64,000 nt of DNA. Origin: JABSSA01 sp039960995. GTDB taxonomy: Bacteria > Pseudomonadota > Alphaproteobacteria > Rhodobacterales > Rhodobacteraceae. Shown here piece after piece: positions 9,013 through 16,726 of this stretch (positions within the stretch are counted from its first letter, which is position 1; each line of letters opens with the position of its first letter). The notes beneath the pieces were generated by a model. That model had not been told where the DNA came from. It did no database searches and was given only the letters and a program-made list of their open reading frames with translations. The position numbers were made by a program, and so were the translations under genes. The stretch is taken from assembly GCA_039960995.1 (NCBI GenBank), contig JBDVKF010000079.1, positions 29,953 to 93,952 on the forward strand, read 5' to 3'.

Positions 9013-9636
9013 ATGTCGGAACAAGATCCCAAAACCTTAATTCGTATCGCACGTGAAAGCGGTCTGGACGATCAAGTGCAGCCTCTTGATTTAGGGGCGC
9101 GTGTACGTGAATTGCGCAAGGCGCGGTCGTGGACGTTGGAACATGCGGCCGGTCAAGCTGGTTTGGCGCGGTCAACTTTGTCAAAGATTGAGAATGGTCA
9201 GATGTCGCCGACCTACGAGGCGTTAAAAAAGCTGGCTATTGGGCTCGATATTTCTGTGCCGCAGTTGTTTACCCCACCTCAGGAAGGGCAGGTGAATGGG
9301 CGATTGGCCGTGACCAAATCTGGTGAGGGCAACGCGCAGGCAACGGTGACCTATGAGCACGAGTTGTTGGCCGAGACTCTGACGAAGAAAAAGATGCTGC
9401 CTTATCGGGCGCGGATACGGGCGCGCGACATTGCCGAGTTTGACGGGTGGGTGCGCCACGACGGTGAAGAGTTTTTGTATGTGCTGACCGGCGTTGTGTC
9501 TCTTTACACCGAATTTTACGAACCAATCGAAATGCGTCGAGGCGACAGCGCCTATTACGACGCGACCATGGGCCATAACGTTGTGTCGACCAGCGCAGAA
9601 GACGCGACCATTCTGTGGGTGACGTCGCTGGTCTGA
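9013..9636 (+). CDS. XRE-family transcriptional regulator with C-terminal cupin sensor
   Basis: A 207-residue regulator. Residues about 28-85 form a lambda-repressor-like helix-turn-helix (VRELRKARSWTLEHAAGQAGLARSTLSKIENGQMSPTYEALKKLA). Residues about 130-205 form a small cupin (HDGEEFLYVLTGVVSLY, then RRGDSAYYDATMGHNVVS) likely to bind a small ligand. Start ATG at 9013. The gene diverges from the acyl-CoA synthetase with only 60 bp between starts, the usual place for the operator of such regulators, so it probably controls that operon and itself. Its stop is three bases from the stop of the small convergent ORF at 9639. Confidence 0.88.
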   Translation: MSEQDPKTLIRIARESGLDDQVQPLDLGARVRELRKARSWTLEHAAGQAGLARSTLSKIENGQMSPTYEALKKLAIGLDISVPQLFTPPQEGQVNGRLAVTKSGEGNAQATVTYEHELLAETLTKKKMLPYRARIRARDIAEFDGWVRHDGEEFLYVLTGVVSLYTEFYEPIEMRRGDSAYYDATMGHNVVSTSAEDATILWVTSLV

Positions 9637-9638
9637 AC

Positions 9639-9851
9639 TTAGGTTTGGGTTTCGAATTCCTGCTGCATGAATGCATCGAGCGCGTCGCGCGCTTCTTTCA
9701 GCGTCATTTCATGTGTTGCGGCCAGATATTGTTCGAACCGCATCTGGTCTTGTTTCAAAAACGGCATCGCTGACCGTTCCAATTTTGGAAAAGCGATGAT
9801 CAAACGATCAAAGCTTGCGGCCCAATTTTGCGTCAAGTCAAACCAATTCAT
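9639..9851 (-). CDS. Small conserved-looking protein, 70 aa, unknown function
   Basis: A 70-residue ORF starting MNWFDLTQNWAASFDRL and ending EARDALDAFMQQEFETQT. The profile is that of a compact, mostly helical, acidic soluble protein with no signal or membrane segment. I take the ATG at 9849-9851; an upstream TTG-start extension adds a basic, poorly composed leader. It is convergent with the XRE regulator and lies 88 bp downstream of the aquaporin gene on the same strand. I do not recognise a named family. The amphipathic pattern and tight packing against neighbours support it being real. Confidence 0.55.
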   Translation of the reverse strand: MNWFDLTQNWAASFDRLIIAFPKLERSAMPFLKQDQMRFEQYLAATHEMTLKEARDALDAFMQQEFETQT

Positions 9852-9939
9852 GACAAATGTCACCCCGCTTCTATTACAATTGGCCCGTTTTTTTCGAACC
9901 GGCCCACCCAATTACCCACGCGCGGCAAAATAGCGAGGT

Positions 9940-10593
9940 TCAGCCGTCTTTCAAGAGGGGGGGCAAAATCATCTGACCGATGATCACCCCGATGATCTGC
10001 ATCGCGATAAACATCATGATGTGACCGGGATAGATTCCGGCAAATGTTTCGGACAATCCCCGTGCAATCGTGACGGCGGGGTTCGCAAAACTTGTTGAGG
10101 ACGTAAACCAATAGGCGCCAGTGATATACATCGCGACCAAGGCGGGAATTGCGTCTGGTTTTGAACGCAACCCACCAAAGATCACGAACAGCAGACCAAA
10201 GGTGGCGACGATCTCAGACCACCATTGTGCAACACCAGTGCGATGCAGGGTTTGGGAGGTTTGCAAAATCGGTTGGTCAAACATCAAGTGCGTGGCCCAC
10301 ACGCCGAGAATGCCGCCAATAATTTGAACGGGGACATAAGATGCGGCTGATTTTGCATCGATGTCGCCACGCAAATAAAACGCTAAGGTCACAGCTGGAT
10401 TGAAATGAGCCCCTGAAATTGGCCCAAGCACTGTGATTATGACAAACAACATGGCACCGGTTGCGATGGCATTTGCCAGCAAGGCGATAGCGGTGTTTCC
10501 ATCAGCGAGAGTTTCGCCCATGATCCCTGATCCGACGACGCCAATCAAAAGGAACGCAGTTCCCAAGGCTTCTGCACCGAGTTTCTGTATCAT
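9940..10593 (-). CDS. MIP/aquaporin-family channel with NPA-NPA but no NPAR arginine
   Basis: A 217-residue inner-membrane channel of the major intrinsic protein family, with six hydrophobic helices and two re-entrant NPA loops, HFNPAVT (NPA 65-67) and SFANPAVTIAR (NPA 171-173). In water-specific aquaporins the residue after the second NPA is a selectivity-filter arginine; here it is Val174. This implies a wider or more apolar pore, as in channels that pass uncharged solutes such as glycerol analogues or arsenous acid. No ars genes are visible nearby. The N-terminus MIQKLGAEALGTAFLL is typical, without signal peptide. Solute unknown. Confidence 0.88.
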   Translation of the reverse strand: MIQKLGAEALGTAFLLIGVVGSGIMGETLADGNTAIALLANAIATGAMLFVIITVLGPISGAHFNPAVTLAFYLRGDIDAKSAASYVPVQIIGGILGVWATHLMFDQPILQTSQTLHRTGVAQWWSEIVATFGLLFVIFGGLRSKPDAIPALVAMYITGAYWFTSSTSFANPAVTIARGLSETFAGIYPGHIMMFIAMQIIGVIIGQMILPPLLKDG

Positions 10594-10761
10594 GTTGTTT
10601 GCCTTATACGATTGTGATGCGCCAGCAATACGCCGGGCTAATCGTTTCCAGTGGATGTTTCCCGAACGTGCCGGGTAATATTGTTGATACTGTCATTGCT
10701 GTCTTAAAGCGCTGTATAACCTTGATGTGTCAGCTGTGTGAAAGGTGACAGATCAATCGGA

Positions 10762-10791
10762 GTTGGGCATGTTTTTAGCGCCATGCCCAAC
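10762..10791. other. 10-bp perfect inverted repeat downstream of yejA-like gene
   Basis: GTTGGGCATG (10762-10771) and CATGCCCAAC (10782-10791) pair exactly around a 10-base loop that contains TTTTT on the plus strand. It lies 51 bp past the stop of the minus-strand solute-binding protein gene. It may end that transcript or protect its 3' end, but no T-run follows the stem on either strand, so it is not a standard intrinsic terminator. Confidence 0.6.
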
Positions 10792-10841
10792 AGGGGTCTT
10801 TGTATTTACCCAATCTTGGCCGAACAGCGGATCACGCGGGA

Positions 10842-12671
10842 TTACTCCTCCCACCACCAGAGTTCGGGCAGGTAATTGGGCCCATCGCCGTAAAGCGGTA
10901 TGGTGTCTGGGAACTTCATTTCTTGGACATGTGCAATGCGTCCTGCCGCGAAGGTCCAGAATGGAACCACATAGCGGCCTGCCATAAGCAGACGATCCAA
11001 CGCTTTGACGGACGCGTTGAAATCTTCGGTATCGCGCGCCGACAACATCGACATGATCATCGCGTCAATTGCTGGGTCTTCGGCCCCCATCCAGTTGCGC
11101 GATCCATCCAATGCGGCGCTTTCGCTGCCCCAATAAAACCGCTGTTCGGTGCCCGGCGACAAGGACACAGCCCGCCGATAGTACGACATGTCAAAATCAA
11201 ACTTGGCGGTACGTTCATTGTACTGTGCGCTATCAAGCGGTGAGATGACGACATCAATTCCCACATTGCTAAGTGCTTCGACATAGATCGTCGCAATTTG
11301 CCGAGCTTCGGTGGCCGCTGGTGTCAGCAAAATTTCAAAGCTGAGCACATCACCATTGCCGTTTTGCATCTTTCCATCGCCGCCCGGTGTCCAACCGGCC
11401 TGCCCAAGCAGCTCAGTTACGCGCGCGACTGCACGGCGATCGCGTGCGCGATCGGACCCTTCTGGCAATACATAGCCGTCCAATGTTCCGGGCAGAAGAT
11501 CAGCTGAGAATGGTTCAAGCAATTCCGCCACACGTCCATTTGCGGGGCCGGGTTCGAAGGCGAGGGGGGAATTTGAGAAATACGACGTAATACGTGGTTG
11601 CTGACCGCCAGTTAGAGTGGCGCTGATGTAATTGAAGTTGAACATCTCGATCAAAGCTTGACGGACGCGCCAATCATCAAAGGGGGGGCGTCGTGTGTTC
11701 ATGACAAACCCGGTTATCCCAGATGGTTTGCCATGGGGGATAATCGTTTTGACGATCTCGCCGGAAGTGATGCGCGGGAAATCAAACTGCGTGTCCCACT
11801 TTGCAGCGTTAAATTCCCGTAACGCAGACAGTTCGCCGCCTTTGAATGCTTCGAACAACACGTCTGCATCGCCATAAAACTCGATGCGGATTTCATCAAA
11901 GTTGTTGTGGCCTTTGCGAACGGGAAGATCATTGCCCCAATAATCTGGGTTGCGAGTCAGCTTTACAAAGCGTCCTGCGTCATAGTCTGAGATCACATAA
12001 GGGCCACTGCTGATTGGGATGTCTTCAATACGAGCATTCGTAAAATCCAGACCGTCCCACTGCGCTTTCTTTAAAACCGGGCGCAGACCAGCCAATAATG
12101 CCAGTTCCCGATTGTCAGAGTTGAATGTAAATCGGACAGTTTTGTCATCGGAGGCTTCCAGGGTCTCTACTTGTTGCCAAAACCCTTGGTATCGTCCGTG
12201 CCCTTGTGTGCCGAGTGTTTCGAATGACCAAAGTACATCTTCGATTGTGACCGGGCTGCCATCAGAAAACCGGGCCGAGTCGCGCAGTGTGAATTCAACC
12301 CATGAGCGATCCTCTGCCACACGCACCGATTCTGCCAATAATCCGTAGAGGGTAAAGGGTTCATCCTGGCTGCGTGCCATCAATGATTCGTTGCCAAAAA
12401 AGCGCAGTTGCCAAGGTACATTCCCACGCTGAATGTAGGGGTTCAGGCTGTCAAAACTACCCGGATTTCCCAGACGTATCGCGCCGCCTTTTGGCGCGTT
12501 TGCATTGACATAGGGAAAGGCTTTAAAGCCTTCATCAAGCGCTGGTTTCCCATACATCGCAAGGCCGTGTTGCGATTCTTCATGCGATTCTGCAAATGCA
12601 TTACTGGTCCCAAGAATCAGTAAAAGCGCAGTCACAGTTGTGCGAGCGAGGTGGAAAAAATCCCTGTTCAT
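10842..12671 (-). CDS. Periplasmic solute-binding protein of peptide ABC transporter (YejA-like)
   Basis: A 609-residue extracellular binding protein of family 5. It has a Sec signal (MNRDFFHLARTTVTALLLILGTSNAFA, cleavage near residue 27). The mature start HGLAMYGKPALDEGFKAFPYVNANAPKGGAIRLGNPGSFDSLNPYI is the hallmark of the YejA/oligopeptide branch. SBP_bac_5 features follow: SDGSPVTIEDVLWSF, GPYVISDYDAGRFVKLTRNPDYWG, and a C-terminal WWWEE. It would present peptides or similar substrates to an ABC permease. No permease or ATPase gene is adjacent in this window, so it is an orphan or pairs with a distant system. Family is sure; ligand is not. Confidence 0.92.
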   Translation of the reverse strand: MNRDFFHLARTTVTALLLILGTSNAFAESHEESQHGLAMYGKPALDEGFKAFPYVNANAPKGGAIRLGNPGSFDSLNPYIQRGNVPWQLRFFGNESLMARSQDEPFTLYGLLAESVRVAEDRSWVEFTLRDSARFSDGSPVTIEDVLWSFETLGTQGHGRYQGFWQQVETLEASDDKTVRFTFNSDNRELALLAGLRPVLKKAQWDGLDFTNARIEDIPISSGPYVISDYDAGRFVKLTRNPDYWGNDLPVRKGHNNFDEIRIEFYGDADVLFEAFKGGELSALREFNAAKWDTQFDFPRITSGEIVKTIIPHGKPSGITGFVMNTRRPPFDDWRVRQALIEMFNFNYISATLTGGQQPRITSYFSNSPLAFEPGPANGRVAELLEPFSADLLPGTLDGYVLPEGSDRARDRRAVARVTELLGQAGWTPGGDGKMQNGNGDVLSFEILLTPAATEARQIATIYVEALSNVGIDVVISPLDSAQYNERTAKFDFDMSYYRRAVSLSPGTEQRFYWGSESAALDGSRNWMGAEDPAIDAMIMSMLSARDTEDFNASVKALDRLLMAGRYVVPFWTFAAGRIAHVQEMKFPDTIPLYGDGPNYLPELWWWEE

Positions 12672-12750
12672 TCTGGCAACAATCCCTGTTTGACCTTGTT
12701 TTGTTAACGATACTGGGTCTGAGGCCTGCGCGCATTATCAAACTTTTAGC

Positions 12751-12780
12751 TTGGACTCTGAGCAATGCATTGATTATAAA
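12751..12780 (+). promoter_or_regulatory. Putative sigma-70 promoter of candidate sRNA
   Basis: TTGGAC (12751-12756) and TATAAA (12775-12780) are separated by 18 bases (17 if TTATAA is taken). They point rightward, and the predicted start near 12787 falls 48 bases before a strong terminator. Judged by eye only. Confidence 0.45.
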
Positions 12781-12786
12781 GGTGCT

Positions 12787-12862
12787 ACTGCTCGATAGGT
12801 TTCTTGCCTGTATGAAACCTGCCTCAATAACTCAACGCCAGCTTCGTGCTGGCGTTTTTTTT
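12787..12862 (+). ncRNA. Candidate intergenic small RNA, about 76 nt
   Basis: A self-contained transcription unit without an ORF: promoter-like elements just upstream, a first hairpin with arms AGGTTTC (12797-12803) and GAAACCT (12814-12820), a short single-stranded linker, then an intrinsic terminator with eight Ts ending at 12862. The terminator points rightward, and no plus-strand gene precedes it since the regulator ending at 9636; everything between is on the minus strand. So the terminator must serve a transcript that starts within this gap. The shape (5' stem-loop, linker, terminator stem with U-tail) is that of a trans-acting sRNA. I do not recognise a named family. Confidence 0.5.
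12834..12862 (+). terminator. Intrinsic terminator of candidate sRNA
   Basis: Arms AACGCCAGC (12834-12842) and GCTGGCGTT (12848-12856) pair perfectly over 9 bp with the loop TTCGT, and a run of eight Ts covers 12855-12862. On the minus strand no T-run follows, so it works rightward only. Confidence 0.85.
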
Positions 12863-13131
12863 GTGCTCGGGTTTGCACGCGGTGCGATGGTTTGAACGAC
12901 AACGTCATGCGTCGCGTTTACCCGCCGTTCGATTGCACCATTTAAAACGCAAGCTTTTGCGTAAATTCGATCCGGCATCATGAACGTCTTTCGCGACGGG
13001 GCGCTCGGCTTCTACATGCACATGCCAATTGTGATTGGGAACACCGCGTCCTGTTGCGTTGCGGCGGTATACTTTGCGCGTGCAGCATGACAATGTGCCA
13101 AAAATTGATCGACCCTGAACGGAGACTGAGA

Positions 13132-13917
13132 ATGGCGATTGAAATTTCATTGGCGGGTAAAACGGCAATTATCACGGGTTCGAATTCTGGTATCGGACTT
13201 GGTGTGGCGCAGGAACTGGCAAAGGCCGGCGCGAATGTTGTTTTGAATTCTTATACGGACAGCACAGAAGACCATGCTTTGGCAGCAGAGATCGGCGCAG
13301 AATTCGGTGTTGAAGCGCGCTACATCAAAGCGGACATGTCCAAGGGCGACGAAGCCCGCGCATTGGTCGAAAAAGCAGGGACATGCGATATTCTGGTCAA
13401 CAATGCTGGTATTCAGTATGTGGCCCCAATCCAAGATTTCCCCGCTGACAAGTGGGATGCAATCATTGCGATCAACATGACGTCTGCATTTCATACGACT
13501 GCAGCTGCCCTGCCTATGATGCGTGCAGCGGGCTGGGGCCGCGTAATTAATATTGCGTCCGCTCACGGGTTGACGGCTTCGCCGTTCAAATCGGCTTATG
13601 TGACGGCAAAACATGGTGTGGTCGGTCTGACCAAAGTCACAGCATTGGAAACCGCCGAAGAACCGATTACCGCAAACACCGTGTGCCCGGGTTATGTTCT
13701 GACACCTTTGGTGGAATCGCAGATCCCTGACACGATGAAAGAATACGGCATGGACCGGGAAACTGTGATCCGTGATGTCATGTTGGCGCGCCAACCCTCC
13801 AAGGAATTTGCCACAGTGGAACAAATGGGTGGAACCGTTGCGTTCTTGTGTTCTGATGCCGCGGCGCAAATTACCGGGACGTCGATCAGCGTCGATGGCG
13901 GCTGGACCGCGCTTTGA
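13132..13917 (+). CDS. bdhA: 3-hydroxybutyrate dehydrogenase (SDR family)
   Basis: A 261-residue NAD-dependent short-chain dehydrogenase that interconverts D-3-hydroxybutyrate and acetoacetate in polyhydroxybutyrate and ketone-body use. It has the cofactor motif TGSNSGIG (15-22), NNAG (90-93), catalytic Ser143, and Tyr156-xxx-Lys160 (SAYVTAKHG). The segments IQYVAPIQDFP and NTVCPGYVLTPLVE are typical of 3-hydroxybutyrate dehydrogenases, and the C-terminus ISVDGGWTAL fits. The ATG at 13132 follows GGAG at 13121-13124; the longer frame from 13054 adds an unrelated leader. The patatin gene follows after 31 bp and is probably cotranscribed. Confidence 0.92.
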   Translation: MAIEISLAGKTAIITGSNSGIGLGVAQELAKAGANVVLNSYTDSTEDHALAAEIGAEFGVEARYIKADMSKGDEARALVEKAGTCDILVNNAGIQYVAPIQDFPADKWDAIIAINMTSAFHTTAAALPMMRAAGWGRVINIASAHGLTASPFKSAYVTAKHGVVGLTKVTALETAEEPITANTVCPGYVLTPLVESQIPDTMKEYGMDRETVIRDVMLARQPSKEFATVEQMGGTVAFLCSDAAAQITGTSISVDGGWTAL

Positions 13918-13948
13918 TTGTGACACCTGACCTGAAGGACGTTCTTTG

Positions 13949-14980
13949 ATGGGTAAACCCAAGCGGATCAATTTGGCTTTGCAAGGTGGCGGTGCACATG
14001 GTGCATTCACATGGGGTGTGTTGCAGCGCATCTTGGAAGACGAGCGGATAGAGATTGCGGGAATTTCTGGAACATCTGCTGGCGCGCTGAATGGGGCTGC
14101 AGTCAAATCAGGTCTATGCGAAGGCGGGCGCGACAAAGCGTTGGAAAATCTGAACTGGCTGTGGCGCGAGATTGGCGCGGTTTCCGACACTCGCATGCCG
14201 AGCTGGATGTCGCCCTTTGGTGTTGAAGGCATTAGCAAAGCGATGGAGCTGAGCCCCGTTTTTCAAATTGGCGAAGCGTGGTCGCGCACGGTGTCTCCCT
14301 ATGCATATGGCCCGTTTTACGAAAACCCGCTTAGGCGGATCGTGAAACGGTTCAATTTCGATATGATCTGTGCGCATTCTGGCCCCGCTTTTTTTGTGAA
14401 CGCGACGCGTGTGCGTGACGGGAAACTGCGCGTTTTTAATGCGTCAGAGGTGTGCGAAGACGTGATCCTTGCATCGGCCTGCCTGCCGACGATGTTTCAA
14501 GCGGTTGAACTGTTTGATAAAAAGACCGGGCGCGTCGAAGCGTTCTGGGATGGAGGGTATACCGGTAACCCAGCTTTGTTCCCTTTATTCGCTGAAGCAC
14601 TGCCAGAGGACATCGTGGTCATCAATATCAATCCGCTGGAACGGGACGAAGTGCCAATCAGCCCACAGCAGATTCAAAACAGACTAAATGAAATTAGTTT
14701 CAACGCGTCGTTGATGAAAGAGCTGCGCGCCATCAACTTTGTGCAGCGTTTGTTGCGCGAGGGGGTATTAGAACGAGGACGCATGTCGCAGGTTTTTGTT
14801 CACATGGTCTCTGATGATAATCTGATGACCAAGCTGAATGTCGCCACAAAGATTATGGCCAATCCAATTGTATTAGGAGAGCTACAAGCAGCCGGATACG
14901 AGGCGGCACACGGTTTTCTGGATCAAAGCTTTTCGGATTTGGGCGAACGGTCCAGTGTTAATCTGGAAGCCATGTTCTGA
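13949..14980 (+). CDS. Patatin-like phospholipase / acyl hydrolase
   Basis: A 343-residue serine hydrolase with the patatin catalytic dyad: oxyanion loop GGGAHG (13-18), nucleophile Ser43 in GTSAG (41-45), and Asp201 in DGG (201-203). It lacks a signal peptide, so it should act in the cytoplasm, perhaps on phospholipids or lipid-like esters. It follows bdhA at short distance. In several alphaproteobacteria this pair is adjacent, suggesting a link to storage-polymer or lipid turnover, but that is context only. The ATG at 13949 is chosen over an in-frame TTG one codon pair upstream because GAAGGA lies at the right distance. The perfect palindrome GTTCTGATCAGAAC (14974-14987) covers the stop codon. 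Confidence 0.9.
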   Translation: MGKPKRINLALQGGGAHGAFTWGVLQRILEDERIEIAGISGTSAGALNGAAVKSGLCEGGRDKALENLNWLWREIGAVSDTRMPSWMSPFGVEGISKAMELSPVFQIGEAWSRTVSPYAYGPFYENPLRRIVKRFNFDMICAHSGPAFFVNATRVRDGKLRVFNASEVCEDVILASACLPTMFQAVELFDKKTGRVEAFWDGGYTGNPALFPLFAEALPEDIVVININPLERDEVPISPQQIQNRLNEISFNASLMKELRAINFVQRLLREGVLERGRMSQVFVHMVSDDNLMTKLNVATKIMANPIVLGELQAAGYEAAHGFLDQSFSDLGERSSVNLEAMF

Positions 14981-14997
14981 TCAGAACTTACGAGGCT

Positions 14998-15732
14998 CTA
15001 TTCGGCAGCTTCTTTGGCCATTTCTTCAAGCGCATCTTTCGCGTCTTTTCCGTTGGGATACACAAGCCCAGCGGAAATCACGAGTTTCGCAGTATCTTCG
15101 ACGGACATATCCAATTCGATGACGTCTTCCGCCGGCAAAAACAGCAAAAACCCAGATGTCGGGTTGGGTGTCGTTGGAACAAAGATACTAAGAAGATCAC
15201 CGTACTGGCCTGCACGCGCCGCGATTTCGCCACGGGCCTGCGTTGAAATGAACCCAATTGCCCAGATGCCTTTACGAGGGTATTCAATCAAACACGCTTT
15301 TTCGAAACTGCTCTCTGTTTGGGCGAAGACAGTTTCCGAGATTTGCTTGATCCCGTTATAGATCGAACGAACAACAGGTGTGCGTTCTACGATGCCCTCG
15401 GCCCATCGTATGAAAGACCGACCAATATAGCCTTTGGCCAACCAACCCACAAAGATGGTGAAGAACAAGAAGATAATAAGGCCGATGCCGCGCACGTTGA
15501 TCTGCACAGCTGGATCAAGACCCAAATAGGTTTGGATTAATTTATCAGGTTGGTATTGGAGCGGGACGAGGGGCAGAACAAAACCATCCACCCATCCGAC
15601 AACGGACCAAATCAGCCACACTGTCAGACCGACGGGCGCAATCACGACCAGTCCGGTCAGGAACGACGCACGAAAAGTCGCGAGCAGACCGGGACGGCGG
15701 CGTGGGGGCTCTTGGTCAAAGGGTGTGTTCAT
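14998..15732 (-). CDS. DUF502 family membrane protein
   Basis: A 244-residue inner-membrane protein of the DUF502 family. It has two clear hydrophobic helices: FLTGLVVIAPVGLTVWLIWSVVGWV (about 25-50) and IGLIIFLFFTIFVGWL (about 82-100). A soluble C-terminal part follows with the conserved PVVRSIYNGIKQISETV and VFVPTTPNPTSGFLLFLP-like stretch (IFVPTTPNPTSG). The N-terminal PPRRRPG is basic and cytosolic. The family has no assigned biochemical role. It is convergent with the patatin gene and upstream of nothing obvious; the next minus-strand gene upstream ends 79 bp away. Confidence 0.88.
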   Translation of the reverse strand: MNTPFDQEPPRRRPGLLATFRASFLTGLVVIAPVGLTVWLIWSVVGWVDGFVLPLVPLQYQPDKLIQTYLGLDPAVQINVRGIGLIIFLFFTIFVGWLAKGYIGRSFIRWAEGIVERTPVVRSIYNGIKQISETVFAQTESSFEKACLIEYPRKGIWAIGFISTQARGEIAARAGQYGDLLSIFVPTTPNPTSGFLLFLPAEDVIELDMSVEDTAKLVISAGLVYPNGKDAKDALEEMAKEAAE

Positions 15733-15811
15733 TGGCGCTTTGGAATTTAACTACTCAAAGGTACTTATGGTATGGATTGGCTTCCTACAACACGGCAGTC
15801 GTAAAGTTTAC

Positions 15812-16726
15812 TTAGGATTGAACCTCATTGCCTAAATGTACAGCAATCTTGGCGGCGAGGCGGGCATTGTTAAGGACGAGTGCGATATTGGCCGTTAAGG
15901 ATCGCCCTTCGGTTAGTTCAAACAACCTTTGCAACAGGAAAGGCGTGACAGCTTTTCCGTAAATCCCCTGATCATCCGCCTCAGTTTGGGCCTGTTTGAT
16001 CACCGGAGCAAGCACATCCCGTGGAATTTCATGCTCCGGTGGGATCGGATTGGCGATCAATTGTCCGCCGGGCAATCCCAATGCTTGGCGCATTTTATGC
16101 GCTGTCGCGATGTCAGCTGCTGTGTCCAGCCTGAGTGGCGCGGCAAGATTACTATCACGCGACCAAAAGGCGGGCAGGGTGTCTTGACCCACAGTGATGA
16201 CAGGGACGCCATGCGTCTCGAGAACTTCGAGCGTTTTGGGAAGATCAAGAATGGCTTTTGCACCAGCGGCCACAACCGTTACCGGTGTCTGAGCAAGCTC
16301 CATCAAATCAGCCGAGATATCGAATGTGTCTTCTGCACCTTTGTGCACACCACCAATCCCACCGGTGGCAAAGACCGAAATGCCTGCCAAATGCGCCGCA
16401 ATCATTGTCGCCGCGACCGTTGTTGCGCCGGTTCCACCGGAGGCCATGCAAACGGCCATATCGGCACGGCTGAGTTTGGCGACGTTTTTGGCCTGCGCCA
16501 GTGTTTCAAGCTCTGCTTCGTCCAGGCCGACATGCAGGACGCCATCCAATACGGCAATCGTCGCGGGCGTGGCGCCTTCGGCCAACACCTCTGCTTCAAC
16601 TTGACGTGCAACCTGAAGGTTCTGTGGCCATGGCATACCATGTGTGATGATCGTGCTTTCCAGCGCGACAACGGGCTTGGATTGGGACAACGCGTCGAAA
16701 ACAGCGGCGGAATGGATCAACTTCAT
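15812..16726 (-). CDS. psuG: Pseudouridine-5'-phosphate glycosidase
   Basis: PsuG cleaves the C-C glycosidic bond of pseudouridine 5'-phosphate to uracil and ribose 5-phosphate. The 304-residue length is typical. Recognisable family segments are VVALESTIITHGMPWPQN near the N-terminus (with the catalytic glutamate), RADMAVCMASGGTGATTVAATMI, FATGGIGGVHKGAEDTFDISADL and NPIPPEHEI. The ATG overlaps the psuK stop in an ATGA (16723-16726), so the two are translated together. The gene order psuK-psuG gives the full catabolic route for pseudouridine from RNA turnover. High confidence. Confidence 0.96.
   Translation of the reverse strand: MKLIHSAAVFDALSQSKPVVALESTIITHGMPWPQNLQVARQVEAEVLAEGATPATIAVLDGVLHVGLDEAELETLAQAKNVAKLSRADMAVCMASGGTGATTVAATMIAAHLAGISVFATGGIGGVHKGAEDTFDISADLMELAQTPVTVVAAGAKAILDLPKTLEVLETHGVPVITVGQDTLPAFWSRDSNLAAPLRLDTAADIATAHKMRQALGLPGGQLIANPIPPEHEIPRDVLAPVIKQAQTEADDQGIYGKAVTPFLLQRLFELTEGRSLTANIALVLNNARLAAKIAVHLGNEVQS

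Larger units (their letters stand above)
12672..13131. other. 460-bp gene-poor interval between yejA-like gene and bdhA
   Basis: No convincing protein gene. The left half contains a promoter-like site, a hairpin and an intrinsic terminator on the plus strand (listed separately as a candidate sRNA). The right half (about 12870-13131) should hold the bdhA promoter and leader; a GGAG at 13121-13124 is the bdhA ribosome-binding site. A 36-codon frame at 12980-13090 is not supported. Confidence 0.6.

Noticed and set aside
9840..9911. Longer start for the 70-aa ORF at 9639-9851
   Set aside because: The extension needs a TTG start and adds a basic leader unlike the rest of the protein.
10753..10850. 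A minus-strand frame after the yejA-like stop reads LVVGGVIPRDPLFGQDW and on to a stop, faintly like a mutase C-terminus
   Set aside because: It has no start, overlaps the gene end in another frame, and the resemblance stops after a few residues. The yejA-like protein already ends normally in WWWEE.
12980..13090. 36-codon plus-strand ORF in the yejA-bdhA gap
   Set aside because: No ribosome-binding site, no recognisable composition, and it overlaps the expected bdhA promoter region.
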